Positions 32,514 through 43,655 of a stretch of 64,000 nucleotides of DNA are shown piece by piece. The first letter of the stretch is position 1, and every line of letters starts with the position of its first letter. Under the pieces are notes generated by a model that saw only the letters and a program-made list of their open reading frames with translations, did not search any database and was not told where the DNA came from. The translations under genes and the position numbers were made by a program. Origin of the DNA: Phymatolithon calcareum (taxonomy: Eukaryota > Rhodophyta > Florideophyceae > Hapalidiales); assembly GCA_977006965.1 (NCBI GenBank), contig OZ345365.1:1984001-2048000 (forward strand). The letters run 5' to 3'.

Positions 32514-33036
32514 CTGGGGCAGACGAAGCAGGATGACTCAGATGGTACTTTAGTCGATCCGGTTCGTGCCTGCGAGCTCTACACACGAACAATAAGTGAG
32601 CGTGCGGACGTTATTGCAGTGTATAGCCTGTCAATTATTCTGCAGGCAGGAGCTGAAGGTGCACCGACAGACCCGCGACGTGCGGAAGAGATGAATTATC
32701 TTGATTACATGGGAACTATTGGCTACTTACTCCGACGCAGCTGTCACGGAGTTCCATAAGATTTTCCTATTGCAGTACATATTTTATCACGAGTCGTCGA
32801 AGAGGGGGGACTTATGGGCAGTTAGAAAACTTGCGGACATGCTCGAATATGGTGGAGTGAACGTAGCAGAAGACGACCTTCGTGCAGCGGAGCTGTGCAC
32901 ACGCGCAGTCGACGAGGTGGCAGATAGAAATAATATGGTTAGCTTGGCCTTACTGCTGCGACGTAGTGGCGAGCATGTGCCAGTAGACAAGATTCGTGCC
33001 ATGCTGTTGGTACGGAGAACATTCTCCATAGTATAA
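32514..33036 (+). pseudogene. Truncated Sel1-repeat pseudogene
   Basis: The first part reads DGTLVDPVRACELYTRTISE and AEGAPTDPRRAEEM, with stops near 32695-32758 depending on frame. After frameshifts the last part (about 32790-33036) reads KRGDLWAVRKLADMLEYGGV, AAELCTRAVDEVADRNNMV and ends RRTFSIV. It corresponds to the last four units of the intact gene 350 bp upstream. It is therefore a partial tandem duplicate disabled by at least two frame breaks. It has no usable start. Confidence 0.82.
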
Positions 33037-34918
33037 GCTTGTACAGAGTCAAAAGGTAGAGGTGAGTCTCAGTTAAAGTGATAGTTCACATACAGATGTT
33101 CGCGCCTATACTTGCAAAATGGAAAGGATTGATTTCTTTGAACTCTAGTATAATCTTAACCGGAACAACCTGCATTCCGACCCGCATACCCCGAATAGAT
33201 TAGAAATAAAAGCACTACTCTTTCGTAGCAACATGAAATGCGACAAGTAAGTTTGTGGAGGAGATTGTGATGCGCATTCGACAATTTGTGGCGGTTGGTA
33301 CATCATGCATCGCATCGCAAAAAAAGTATTCTTTGTACCTTCCCAGCCAGCCATTTGTGCACAATGCTGGTACCACCGGCAAGTGTGGAAAATGACAGAT
33401 GTTTTTGACGCCATCTCCCTAGTAAATCCTGCCTGGCTGGTTGTCACTGAAGCACAGCTGATTCGTCATGTTGGCTTGCTTATAGCGAGCTGTTCCATGC
33501 AAATGCGACAACCTAACAAACCCTCGACCTGGAGCAAACCAGACAGAAACGGTATCAACGGAGAATGCAGTGCAAATTTCTAGTCAATTACAACCGCGCA
33601 GTGCGCACCCTCGCGTTAATGATCCCTCTGTGCGGAATCCAGCGCATCAAGCTTATCCGCGTCACACCAGGCAATAAAATGGCGTACTGTACTGTATCAT
33701 ACGATTTGTTCATTCATCGAAGGAGTTGGCACACTAGAGCATGTCTCTTGAAACTCGATCGATCCGCGGATGAATCCACCGCAGACGAACGATATATTCC
33801 GTGCCTTTCCGCTCGACACTGCACTGTACATCGGACGACAGCATCGCTCAGTTTCCAGCGTAGGATAATGACGCACAGCTTCAACCACTGAAACTGCACA
33901 GTGGAAAATAATTTCACACTTCACCCCGTCGTGCATATCCACTCCAGCATGGCGCAGCGCGCACATTGATTTTCCAAGTAGCGTGCCGGAGCGGCCGACG
34001 GGGTTGACTCGACCAGAACGAACCGACCTACTCACGCGCAACTACGCGGACTCCTGCAACACTGCAACCCGCCCGTTGCGGAGTCGACATCACACCGCCC
34101 AAACGCGCGCGCGTCACGTCCTCCGCCGCTCCCGCGTCGTTTTGCACGCCAGACAGGCCTGCCATCTTCTCTCGCCTCCTTTCCTGTCCGTCCCGTGTTT
34201 TTTCTCCTTTGGAGCGCGCATTGCGCATGCCTGTCTTCGCGCGTCCTTGGCAGCTCTGGACTTCCGAGTAGCTCAACGGCGCACGCCATTGTGTGGCACC
34301 TATCCCACTTCCAGGCAACTGAAAGCGCGTTCGCGCGTGCAGGTGCTCCATCCCCAGTTCGACGCGCGCGTGCGCATCTCGTCGCATTCTGATGCCCCGG
34401 CCGAAGGGCGTTGCGCAGTGCTTCACTGGCCAGCCGCTCCCGCCCTGCCGCACCGCGCGAGGAAGGCGCATGTGTGCGATGTACCAGCAGTCTCCGCGCC
34501 GGGAGTGTTGCGGAACGTTGGCAACACTTTCGTCGCCACACGTCTGATTTTCCCCCTCTGTCACTGACACGGACTCCTTGCAGCGGCTAAATGCCAATCC
34601 GCTTCATTCCCGACGAGAATGCTTGACTGCGTCAAGCGAGGCGACACGTCTCCTATCGCCCGTCCGTTTCCACTTCCAATTCGTTCCTCGCTCGTGTGCA
34701 TCATGCCGCAAGCGCCAACACCTCCGGCCTTCCCTACGGCGCCACTCCGCAACCCGGCTGCACAGCCCACCTTCATCGTTGAAAAAACAACCAAAATAAG
34801 CAAATGTCACATTTAGTTTGTATCTAATCCTCCACTACCTCCATCTACCCTTTCCTAAACGCCCCACTACCCTCATCCACGCAATCGGCCCACCTTACCA
34901 CAAAGCCCAACCCCTCAC
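33037..34918. other. Intergenic, GC-rich in its second half, no supported gene
   Basis: From about 33960 to 34780 the DNA is GC-rich and open in several frames on both strands (33983-34567 plus, 34028-34597 minus). The compositions are Arg/Ala/His-rich and have no domain. Such mirrored openness argues against coding. The rest has short ORFs only. Confidence 0.5.
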
Positions 34919-37900
34919 TCAATCCTGAGCCGGAAAAAGCTCATCCGGTGCCACAAGCTGCTTACAAACCGGACAAGTCCGATTATTAGTCATTTTCTCC
35001 CCTCCAAGCCACGGCAATATACAAGGATCATGAAAATAATGTCCACACGGCAATTCCCTTATCTCCTCCCCATATCTCAATCCCTCCTGACAAGTGACAC
35101 ACAACCTTCTTCCCGAATCCCTGCGTCGAAACCCGTCCGGCCCATCCATGCTCACCTTTGGACTCTTCACATCGTACGTTGAAATCGGAGCAAACTGCGA
35201 CAATCTCAACCCCGTAGCATCAAGCAGCATACTAGCAATATCATCATGTCCCTTATCCCTCGCCGCCTGATACGGCGTGACATCCTGTGCATTCGGGATG
35301 GTAATATCCGTCTCCAATCCCTTTGCAAGTAGCGCCTTCACAACCTCCTTATACCCTTGTTGCGCGGCGATGAATAACGCCGTCTCCTTCTTGTGATTTC
35401 GCGCATTCACGTCCGCACCCCTTCTCGCCAGTAGCGCTACCGTGTCGTCGTGCTCGCCCATGGCCGCCTCATGCAGCGGTGTGTCGCCCTGCTTGTCTGC
35501 GACGTTGATGTCCGCTCCTGCGGCCAGCATGACGCGGATAAGTTCGTGGTCCTTCGTGTCACCGAGGTAGCTCATGACGGTGTTATCATTATCGTTCTTG
35601 GCGTTCACGTCAGCGCCAGCACGTAGCAGCACGCGCACAAGTGTGAGATTGTCATGTATAAGCATGCGCGCATTGCACGCACGTATAAGCGGTGTAAATC
35701 CCGCCCCGCAGCGTATATCCGGATCACATCCCGCCATGAGCATACGGCGGACACATCGAGTTCTTCCAAAGTCGCCGTGCAGATGAATTGGGTACATACC
35801 CTGGTTGTCCTTCACGTCCATGGGTGCACCCGCTTCGCACAGTAATCGCACAGTTTCTTCCGCGTCCGGATGATTCGCCACACTGGAAATGTGCAACGCC
35901 GTCATTCCCGCCTCGGCGCGATGCGCAAGATCAGCGCCTGCATTGATGAGCACCTTCAGTACGCGCGTGCTATGACGCAGTGCGGCATACATAACCGGTG
36001 TCATTTTGATATCATCCTGTGCGTTAAGGTTTGCGCCATACTTGATAAGAAGTTCGGCACAATCTGCAAAATTCTCCAACGCCACCAAATGCAACGGTGT
36101 TTTCTGCTTTGTCGGAGCACTCGGATCGGCCCCTTTCTTCAGTAGTAATTCCACACAATTCGCTTCTCCAAGATAAGTCACAAAATGCAACGCGGTCTTC
36201 CCCTCGTCGCCAGCCAGTTTCACATTTGCCCCTGCGTCCACCAGTCGCGAAATGCATTCGAGACGGTCTTCCGGTGAAACCTCATCCGCACGGGCCACCA
36301 ATATGAGTGCGGACAGTCCGAATTCGTTCAGTTTGTTACAGTCAGCTCCGGCGTCCAATAATGCCTGGATTGCACGAGCACACCCTTCAGCCGCCGCCAT
36401 GTGCAGAGCAGTCGTGCCTTGATCGCCGATTGTGACATCAATGTCTATTTTCTCCTTGAGTTGCGGATTCTTCGCGACAAATTCCGCAAAATCAGCAAGC
36501 TGCTCCATACCCTTCGTAGCGATGAACCCAAGCGGAACAGATCCATCATAATTTGCAATACTGGGATCCCCACCAACATCCAACAACTTCTTAAACACAC
36601 TTGTATGCCCATGCGCAACCGCCGCATATACCGGCGTACTTCCATCAGCCGCCTGAGCGTTAACATTAGCCCCAGCTTCCACCAGCAACTCGATATATTC
36701 CGCCCCGTTCTTCGCCTCCGCAGCATAATGTAACACCGAACCTCCATTGTCATCCTCATCGGTCACACTAGCGCCCTTAGCAATCAGAATCTCCACACAT
36801 TTCCTATTGCCCAATTTTGCAGCCCTCATCAACGGTGTAGTACTATCAGTATCCGATCTGATTTGCACATTTGCACCAGCACTAACAAGCAGTTCAATAG
36901 CAACAGGGTCATCATCTTCTGCGGCGATATGAAGCGCGGTCAAACCATTGTTCATCCGATCATCAACAGACTGAATACCAGGGGCCGACTCGAGGAGGAA
37001 ACGGAGCACTTCGTGCTGTTGTCGCTTGACGGCAAGATGGAGTAGGGTAGCACCGTAAAAGATTTTCCTTGACATATTGATAGCTTTCAGAACTGCAGAT
37101 AGTACAAACCTTCCAAGTTGATTCCGATCCTCATCGCCCAAGTCTCCATTCTCGCCCGGCATATGCGATATACGCACAATATCCCCGACACGCACGATAT
37201 GCGTCTCCCCTTCCACGCCATGCGACACAAAGTGAGCTTCTCCATCTTCTTCCTCTTCTTCTTCCTCCTCGTGACCGCGCCCGGCCGATGAAGACGCCCC
37301 CGTTGCAGAATCATCTCCCGTCTTCCGTGACGGCTTCGACTCGCTAGGTTCCGCCGTGTCCTGACGAATCTTATCCGCCTTTGCCAACGCGGGAGCAAGA
37401 GCGCCGCCAAGTGCGGTCATGAGAGCCTCAGTAAACGCAGCATCTTCCTCATCCGCTTTCGCGTTAACCTTTTTCGTCGGATATTCTCGAGCACTATCTT
37501 CATCCATGAGATCGGGAAGATCATCGTCATCATCCTCACTGTCACCAATATCGTTCTCATCATCCCCATCATCATCATCATCATCAGTAAAATCAGGTTC
37601 CGCATGCGGTCCGTCCGTCGTATTCCCATCGCCATCATCCTCCCCTCCAAGATTCTCCAAATCGAAATCATCCAATTCAGACGTAAGCGTTCTATAAACA
37701 TCGCGACTCTGATTTGGATCCCCCCCGTCACCAAACCCCCATCCCGAAATAGAATCCCCACGTCCTCCCTCCTCATCATCCAACATCTCCACCCGCATAG
37801 AATCCCCAGGCCCTTCATCCCCAACCGGTTCACTTCCAGCATTATCCTCCTCTTCATCCCCCCTCTGCATCGGAAACGACCCCTGTCCCTTCTCATACTT

Positions 37901-38611
37901 CTCCCTAACCGTATACAATTCCATCGCCTTCCTCCTCGACACATCGGCACCCCCATCCAAAATCAACAAATCCCTAACCGCCGGTAAATTCCCACAAATA
38001 ACCGCAATATGCACCGGACGCATCCCATTCCGATCCCACTGTCCGACATCCGCCCCACATTCAACCAAAGCCTGAAACGCCTTCATATGATCCAACGCCA
38101 CCGCAAAACTCAGCAAATTCGCCCCGACCCCAGGAATCTTCTCCCATTCATCAATACTCTTATCCGAATAAGTCTCCATAACATTCGCCCCGGCCGCAAC
38201 AAGCTTCCGCACCCCATCACCCCAGTCAGCCTGCACCGCATGCGCCAGCGCGGACAATCCACGCCAGTCGCGAATACCAAGCAGTCGCTCACGCTCGGGA
38301 TGCGAGGCAACGGCCGCGAGAATAACGTCTAGCGCTCCCGCGCCGGAAGGACCGCATGCAACCGCAGCGTGCAAAGATACAAGCCCGTGCAGCGAACGCT
38401 CGGTCGTGTGCACGAAGCCGAGACGAAGCATCAGTTTCGCACGGGCTGCCTGACGACGACGGCCGCGCTCCGCGGCCGTTGCTGCGCGCTTGCGCCAGGC
38501 GCGTACCGTGCTGCTCCGACTGCCCGGCGGCGAGAAGCGCGCGACAGCTTTCAGCGGGTGGGCCACGAGGTGCTCGGCTAGCGCGGCGGTCGGGAACGTC
38601 ACGTCCTCCAT
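34919..38611 (-). CDS. Ankyrin-repeat protein with acidic insert and C-terminal RING-H2 finger
   Basis: The ATG at 38611 in a good Kozak context (CACCATGG) gives 1230 residues in one exon; the frame extends upstream only with non-ATG codons. Residues about 80-230 hold degenerate ankyrin repeats. About 240-440 is a very acidic low-complexity linker (runs of Asp and Glu, for example DFTDDDDDDGDDENDIGDSE). About 510-1120 hold some 15 ankyrin repeats of the TALHIAAxxG and LLxAGAxxN type. The C terminus (about 1168-1215) is a RING-H2 finger: CVTC, LPCGHYFHDPCILPWL, CPVC, with all eight Zn ligands visible. RING-H2 fingers recruit E2 enzymes, so this is probably a ubiquitin ligase with ankyrin repeats as the substrate-binding part. 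No membrane segment is seen. Confidence 0.92.
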   Translation of the reverse strand: MEDVTFPTAALAEHLVAHPLKAVARFSPPGSRSSTVRAWRKRAATAAERGRRRQAARAKLMLRLGFVHTTERSLHGLVSLHAAVACGPSGAGALDVILAAVASHPERERLLGIRDWRGLSALAHAVQADWGDGVRKLVAAGANVMETYSDKSIDEWEKIPGVGANLLSFAVALDHMKAFQALVECGADVGQWDRNGMRPVHIAVICGNLPAVRDLLILDGGADVSRRKAMELYTVREKYEKGQGSFPMQRGDEEEDNAGSEPVGDEGPGDSMRVEMLDDEEGGRGDSISGWGFGDGGDPNQSRDVYRTLTSELDDFDLENLGGEDDGDGNTTDGPHAEPDFTDDDDDDGDDENDIGDSEDDDDDLPDLMDEDSAREYPTKKVNAKADEEDAAFTEALMTALGGALAPALAKADKIRQDTAEPSESKPSRKTGDDSATGASSSAGRGHEEEEEEEEDGEAHFVSHGVEGETHIVRVGDIVRISHMPGENGDLGDEDRNQLGRFVLSAVLKAINMSRKIFYGATLLHLAVKRQQHEVLRFLLESAPGIQSVDDRMNNGLTALHIAAEDDDPVAIELLVSAGANVQIRSDTDSTTPLMRAAKLGNRKCVEILIAKGASVTDEDDNGGSVLHYAAEAKNGAEYIELLVEAGANVNAQAADGSTPVYAAVAHGHTSVFKKLLDVGGDPSIANYDGSVPLGFIATKGMEQLADFAEFVAKNPQLKEKIDIDVTIGDQGTTALHMAAAEGCARAIQALLDAGADCNKLNEFGLSALILVARADEVSPEDRLECISRLVDAGANVKLAGDEGKTALHFVTYLGEANCVELLLKKGADPSAPTKQKTPLHLVALENFADCAELLIKYGANLNAQDDIKMTPVMYAALRHSTRVLKVLINAGADLAHRAEAGMTALHISSVANHPDAEETVRLLCEAGAPMDVKDNQGMYPIHLHGDFGRTRCVRRMLMAGCDPDIRCGAGFTPLIRACNARMLIHDNLTLVRVLLRAGADVNAKNDNDNTVMSYLGDTKDHELIRVMLAAGADINVADKQGDTPLHEAAMGEHDDTVALLARRGADVNARNHKKETALFIAAQQGYKEVVKALLAKGLETDITIPNAQDVTPYQAARDKGHDDIASMLLDATGLRLSQFAPISTYDVKSPKVSMDGPDGFRRRDSGRRLCVTCQEGLRYGEEIRELPCGHYFHDPCILPWLGGEKMTNNRTCPVCKQLVAPDELFPAQD

Positions 38612-40466
38612 GGTGTGTGCTTGTTTGGTGGTGGTATTCGCGCGCAGCAGCACCGCTCAAGAGGGAGGCTATTGTCCCATACGCGCGCGCGGGAGCGCGG
38701 CAATATATATGTGAATGAACGTGATTGTCGGCCCGGACAATTAGGTTAATGTGCGTGAGGACGACGACACGTCAGCGATAGTTGCGCGCGCACGAAGGAC
38801 GGAAGGAAGGAAGGGCGGGCCGATGACTTGGACGGGACAATGCAAGAAGTACAACAGACAGGCAGGCAAGCGGGCAGGCAAGCAAGCAAGCAAGCAGGAT
38901 GTGTATTGCACTAGACGGTACTGTAGGAAGAAGCGTGGAGGGTAGTGGCGAGGGAGGAGGATTGGTGACGCGGAAGGATGCGAAACTTGTCCCTTTTTTT
39001 CGGAAATTTTGCATTATTTTCGCGAATTCACATCTGTGTCGTGTGTACAGTCGCGTGAATTTGACGAAAGTTGGCGGCCTCACACTGTGCGTTTGACTGT
39101 TATTATGTCTATAATTTGTTTTTGCGCAATGTGTTGACTTAAGTTTTGGGCACGAGATATGACAATGGCAACTCTTATGCTCGCGTGGCCTTGTTGCTTA
39201 CAGCAATGGGATGCATCGCTGCAAAAGGCGAGCGAGCGAGCGGAGAAACTCGAGGCTGACGGATTACGATACGAAGAGAAAGGAAAGTGAATTCGAGAGA
39301 TACTCTCTGGGCTGCTTATGAAGTCTACTTTCTTGAAAGTAGAATGTTCTTGCTGGTGGAAAGTAGAAACTCTGATGTGAGCCAGCACTCTGTAGGCGCC
39401 TTCTTTCGCAATCATTCACGTCATGGTTTTTCGACGATCATCCCCGTCCATACTGCAATACTTTGACTGTTGTTTAATTCGTTTTATTAAGCGAAAATGC
39501 TCTATTTCTGCGCCGAAGGACTTGTGTGTAGCAAAATTACAGTAGCTTTCTTTCCACAAAAGTGTGATGTTATGGAACAGTTCCTGCTTTCTGCAGCACA
39601 ACGCAAGTCTAAACGATACATAAAGTATTTTAAAATAAATGGATCTGCTTGCGTTCCTGTCTCGTCTTGAGAAGGGGAAGGTGATCGGCAGGTACACACG
39701 ATTGCAGTTGATGGAACAGAACAGAGGGTGCAAATGAAGTGATGGCATGCGCAATGCTGCTAGAAGGGAGGAAAAGTACAGTACAGTACAGTACTTCAAA
39801 AGTCAGGCAGTGGACCACCATTGCGTAACAACAACTATGTCCATAGATACGCGATATCCATGCGTTGTCAAAATCATATCATTGGATATACTGGACAGGA
39901 AGTGATGAAAGAAACAAAGAGTGTCTTCTTCGTTAAATTAGATTGGAGTGAAAAAGATCGACCTGCTCGCACTTTAAATGAGTGGAAAGAACTGCTGGAA
40001 ATGATAGCCGATAATACAGAGTACTGTAATTCACGTGCATTATTCGGCATGCCGACAAATATGGCAGAGAATATCACCCACCGGCTTTGGCCACATCGCC
40101 AGCCAAATATCAACAGTACAGCTCCCTTTCGACGCGTCTTCTAGGGAACATTGTTCAAATTTGAGTTTAATACAGTAAATTTGAACAGCGGTCACACCCT
40201 ATGATATTGCAGATTCTTCATGAACGGCGGCACTACAGTACAATTTCAATGTCTTACAGTAACCGTCACGAAGGAGCTATATTGCTGAAGGAACAAGAGA
40301 GGCTTTTAGCAACTACGGCTTCAACATGAACCGGCCCGAGTTTCACGCATCTGAAATGAATACATATCCCTTGCAATCTCCTGCCTGAGTGTTTCCCCTA
40401 GCGTTTAATAAATTCCAAATCCGCCAAAACCAACAATGCTTCTAATTATTCCCAGTCCGAACCCAC
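38612..40466. other. Intergenic between two convergent/divergent genes
   Basis: Upstream of the ankyrin/RING gene the sequence is GC-rich. Simple repeats lie at 38800-38815 (GGAA) and 38863-38900 (CAGG/CAAG), with a GTACA repeat at 39776-39795. A plus-strand frame at 39821-40144 (107 codons, no ATG at its start; KETKSVFFVKLDWSEKDRPA) has plausible composition but no recognised domain. Nothing firm can be called. Confidence 0.4.
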
Positions 40467-41384
40467 TCACCCATCTTCCCCCCTACACTCGTCAACACTA
40501 CTATCACTATCCGTCTCACTGCACACGATCCGTCTAAGCCTTTCAATACGCCCAGCATGTACAATATCATTCAGATCTTGATTAATTTCATCTGGCGTCG
40601 ACGCAACAGCAATAACTCCACTCCTCTCCATGCGTTCCACAAACGCGAACGACCCCTCACTGCGTCGAACATTCCCCCCATCAGCCGCCGCAGCAAAGTC
40701 GGGGAGAGATTGCAGTCGTTTACAAAGACCGTCCTTCTCTGCGAGCATGCTCTGACGGAGATGAGCCTTCGCGGATGCAAAATCTGCATTGGCTTTCTGT
40801 ACTTCAGTATGACATTGGGCGCGAGCCGCTGCGCGACGGTATACACGCTCGCCGTGCGCGTTTTCTAAACTGCACTCACGGGTTTCGCGGAGAGTTGCGA
40901 CCACTTCGGCCATGCCGTTGTGTGTCATGTTGAGAATTGCCTCGCGCTCACGGGAGAGCTCGTTTAGACGGAGGTCCAACTCAGCGTCGGTGGCTTTGTC
41001 GGGAAGTGTAGGATTGGGGTATGGTGGATATACTGCCGGAGGCGATCTATCTACCTTTTCCGTGCGATGCACCTTGGTTGCATCGTCTTGACGGCGTTCC
41101 TCCGCGTCGGCTTTGGATGTTTTCTGCATGGGGGGCTCATCCTCGTCACTGAATAGGAAGGAGATGTTCATATCTTCATGTTCATGTTCGACGACTGAAG
41201 ATATCGGTTCTCGATCGGTGTTGACGGAGAGCACATCATGTGCATCGGCAATTGACGGCGCAACATAGAGATGATCACCAGGGGTTGCTTCAAAAGTACA
41301 TTCTGTACGTGAGGGATGATAGGAGCCGCTGCTGACGGATATCACTTCCGGCTCTTTGTCGGCGGATGTGTTACCGCGGTCCAT
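40467..41384 (-). CDS. Sds3-like coiled-coil protein (tentative)
   Basis: The ATG at 41384 gives 305 residues. The N-terminal 130 residues are Ser/Glu/Asp-rich and probably disordered. Residues about 135-235 form a long helical, charged segment: LRLNELSREREAILNMTHNG, then REREC-type pairs, and later AKAHLRQSMLAEKDGLCKRL. This order, an initial helix with a following heptad-rich coiled coil ending in a kinked helix, resembles the Sds3/BRMS1 domain of Sin3-HDAC co-repressor subunits. Those proteins dimerise and tether the deacetylase. The C terminus is Ser/Asp-rich (ETDSDSSVDECRGEDG). The resemblance is by pattern only. An unrelated coiled-coil protein is the main alternative. Confidence 0.7.
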   Translation of the reverse strand: MDRGNTSADKEPEVISVSSGSYHPSRTECTFEATPGDHLYVAPSIADAHDVLSVNTDREPISSVVEHEHEDMNISFLFSDEDEPPMQKTSKADAEERRQDDATKVHRTEKVDRSPPAVYPPYPNPTLPDKATDAELDLRLNELSREREAILNMTHNGMAEVVATLRETRECSLENAHGERVYRRAAARAQCHTEVQKANADFASAKAHLRQSMLAEKDGLCKRLQSLPDFAAAADGGNVRRSEGSFAFVERMERSGVIAVASTPDEINQDLNDIVHAGRIERLRRIVCSETDSDSSVDECRGEDG

Positions 41385-41909
41385 CTCTCACGCTGGGTGG
41401 TGAGGAAATGTGGAAATTTGAACCGTCTTATGGAGAATGGAAGCTACTTTATATGAAGGAATATACAAATTCATGCACGGGTTGCTGCAACTTGATTGTC
41501 TGATTTTCTGCAACAACTGCCAGAAGCCGCTTCTGCGCGACGTGAAACGGACAGTTGGTCTGTTGAAATATTTTAATTCTTGCCAATGTTTTCAAAACTT
41601 TGCAGAGATGCACCCAGCCGAACGCATTGATCCTCTACCTTGCCGACTTCCTGTCTTACATCTCTACGAAAATGCTGTCAGCTGCCTCGCACTATCACTC
41701 TGACGGGAAGCACCCAAATTCACAACTCGTGATGATCATTGTCACCCGATATGGTTCTCAAGATGCTTTTGCTGCACTCTCGTCGCAGCGGAAAGGCGCA
41801 TAGCTGGTTTGACAGACATGACGTATCTCTGGTCAACTCAGAGCTTATAAATTGGCGTCGTCACTGCTCCACAGAAAGAAGGGACAGAATTGCAATCATC
41901 GTTGTCTTC

Positions 41910-42344
41910 ATGATGGTTTTCAAGAAGGCGATTTTGTTGTGTATACTTTTGCACTTCTACGAATGTGATGCAGGTCAGGAAGGGTCGGTTTCTAGAGAGA
42001 TGGTCTCCAATGCATCGCAACACCAAGTGTCCGAATGCAACATTTATGGTCTTGCCCATGCTCTGGAGTGTGTCCCCGGCGCATCTCTGACTTGCGTAGG
42101 GGGAGAGCTGTGCGTTGCGTTCACCGCATCCTCGGCCCGGAGTTGGTATGAGACCAGGAAGATTTTCTATTGTCTATTTTTGAAATTCGGGAATCAGGTT
42201 TACGACCTGTACAACTGTGTTGACAAGGTTGCAGTGGCGCCGCTGATCTCTGGTACGTTGCCGCCGGGGCGAAAGGTCTGCTTAAGGGAGAGTGAAATCG
42301 CACAGTTCAACGACTGCGTGGGAAGTCGACGAGTCCAAGTTTAG
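41910..42344 (+). CDS. Putative secreted 8-cysteine protein
   Basis: The ATG at 41910 begins a frame of 144 residues with a signal-peptide-like start (MMVFKKAILLCILLHFYECD), cleavage probably after DAG. The mature part has eight Cys residues in the contexts ECNIY, ECVPG, TCVGG, LCVAF, YCLFL, NCVDK, VCLRE and DCVGS. An even Cys number after a signal peptide suggests four disulfides in an extracellular protein. The upstream in-frame part (from 41739) has a weaker start and would bury the signal. No family is recognised. A chance ORF cannot be excluded, because it has no homologue here. Confidence 0.5.
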   Translation: MMVFKKAILLCILLHFYECDAGQEGSVSREMVSNASQHQVSECNIYGLAHALECVPGASLTCVGGELCVAFTASSARSWYETRKIFYCLFLKFGNQVYDLYNCVDKVAVAPLISGTLPPGRKVCLRESEIAQFNDCVGSRRVQV

Positions 42345-42978
42345 ATAATATCGATGTTTTGCTTTAGCTAGCGCCATTGGAAACGGATCGAGAATTTTGA
42401 CCTGTCGCGTATGTTATGAAGAGAAGCCAGTTTTCTATTCTAAAGGAGCACAGGTCCTGTATAGAACTTTTCGTTTTGCTGTTGCGCTTGCGAATGACCC
42501 CGTCGTGTCATCCACTAATAATGGAGTTTTATGTTTCTGGTTACTATTGAAGCTACTGGTAGCTCTTAGAGTCAACTGCACGGATGTCGAATGTGTTTGG
42601 TGCTATATTGTTTGCCTGTATTGACGATTAGAACAATAAACAACTGACCATATCCACTTTGCGGACGGGCAAGTTTAGCCTCGTACTTCTTTGAGAAAAT
42701 TCCAAATTACCAATCGCCAGCTACACTTGAGCACCATGCTGAAAGTGTCTTAAGAGAGCTTGAGTCAAAATGACGTGTTCATTTCGGAGGGTAACTGCAG
42801 TAAGCGTTATGTGCTGCCACGAAATGGCAGTAACACATTGGAGCTCATCATACCTCAAACCATGCAAGCTTGGGCCCAAAAAATGCTGAGAATTCTCTTC
42901 CATTTTGCACAAATAGATCCGCTCAAATAAACTACTGCTTCAAATTGAGTTCAGCGACACAGAGTCAGGGAAGAACAC

Positions 42979-43194
42979 ATGGGTTTTCTTTGCAGCATGG
43001 GCAGTGCAGTGTACGATGTTATTTGGATGTTCGTTTTTTCCATCTTGACGTCGATCATTGTGGTGATTGTCATGTTCACTTACGATTTTACGAAGAACAG
43101 GCTTTTCATTCAGCCGGAAGTTGGAAAGGAAAAATTGAATGGAAAAGGAGGTAAAGAAACTTTTTTCAAGCCCGTCATGCAACTCCATGACTAG
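42979..43194 (+). CDS. Small single-pass membrane protein candidate
   Basis: An ATG-initiated 71-codon frame has a strong hydrophobic stretch (AVYDVIWMFVFSILTSIIVV, extending to VMF) followed by a Lys-rich tail. If real it would be a one-span membrane protein. There is no homology or conserved neighbour to support it, so it is listed as a weak candidate. Confidence 0.25.
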   Translation: MGFLCSMGSAVYDVIWMFVFSILTSIIVVIVMFTYDFTKNRLFIQPEVGKEKLNGKGGKETFFKPVMQLHD

Positions 43195-43655
43195 TTCTCA
43201 ACCGCATGTCGCCTCCTATCGTGCACGTCTTCTAGGAAGTCCAGCATTCAAGGTTCGTCTTCTCAGTTTCGCAGGATAAGTGTAAAAATGCGTGGCTATG
43301 TTTAGTTGCTTCTTCTTTGCATTGCCAAAATGCTCTCCTGTTTAAATGCCCGCGCATCGCTTTCTCTACGTATCTATCTGCGTACTTGAACTAAGTCTTT
43401 ATCCGAGTTTTGCCAAATACCTGCATCCGTTTAATGCCAATGCACCACCGTCGAAACATATATGATCGGTGGAGCTTCTTGAAGTATACAATTGAAACTT
43501 TAGTCTAATTTTTCTCGCTCTCTGTTCTTCAACTGCACTTTACCACCTACTACTCCCAAAACATTCAAGGTATTAACCACAAACACGCTTCTCACAACAT
43601 TGTCCTGCGGTCGATACATAAGACAGGGTGGGGCCACACAGTATAACCAATCCAG
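43195..43655. other. Intergenic, no supported gene
   Basis: No ORF or repeat of note. The region probably contains the 3' untranslated region of the minus-strand methyltransferase gene. Confidence 0.4.

Noticed and set aside
33983-34597. Overlapping 194- and 189-codon ORFs on opposite strands
   Set aside because: Mirror ORFs in a GC-rich tract with no recognisable motif and no support for either strand.
37417-37987. ORFs of 179 and 127 codons inside the ankyrin/RING gene
   Set aside because: Shadows of the acidic Asp/Glu-codon-rich linker in other frames.
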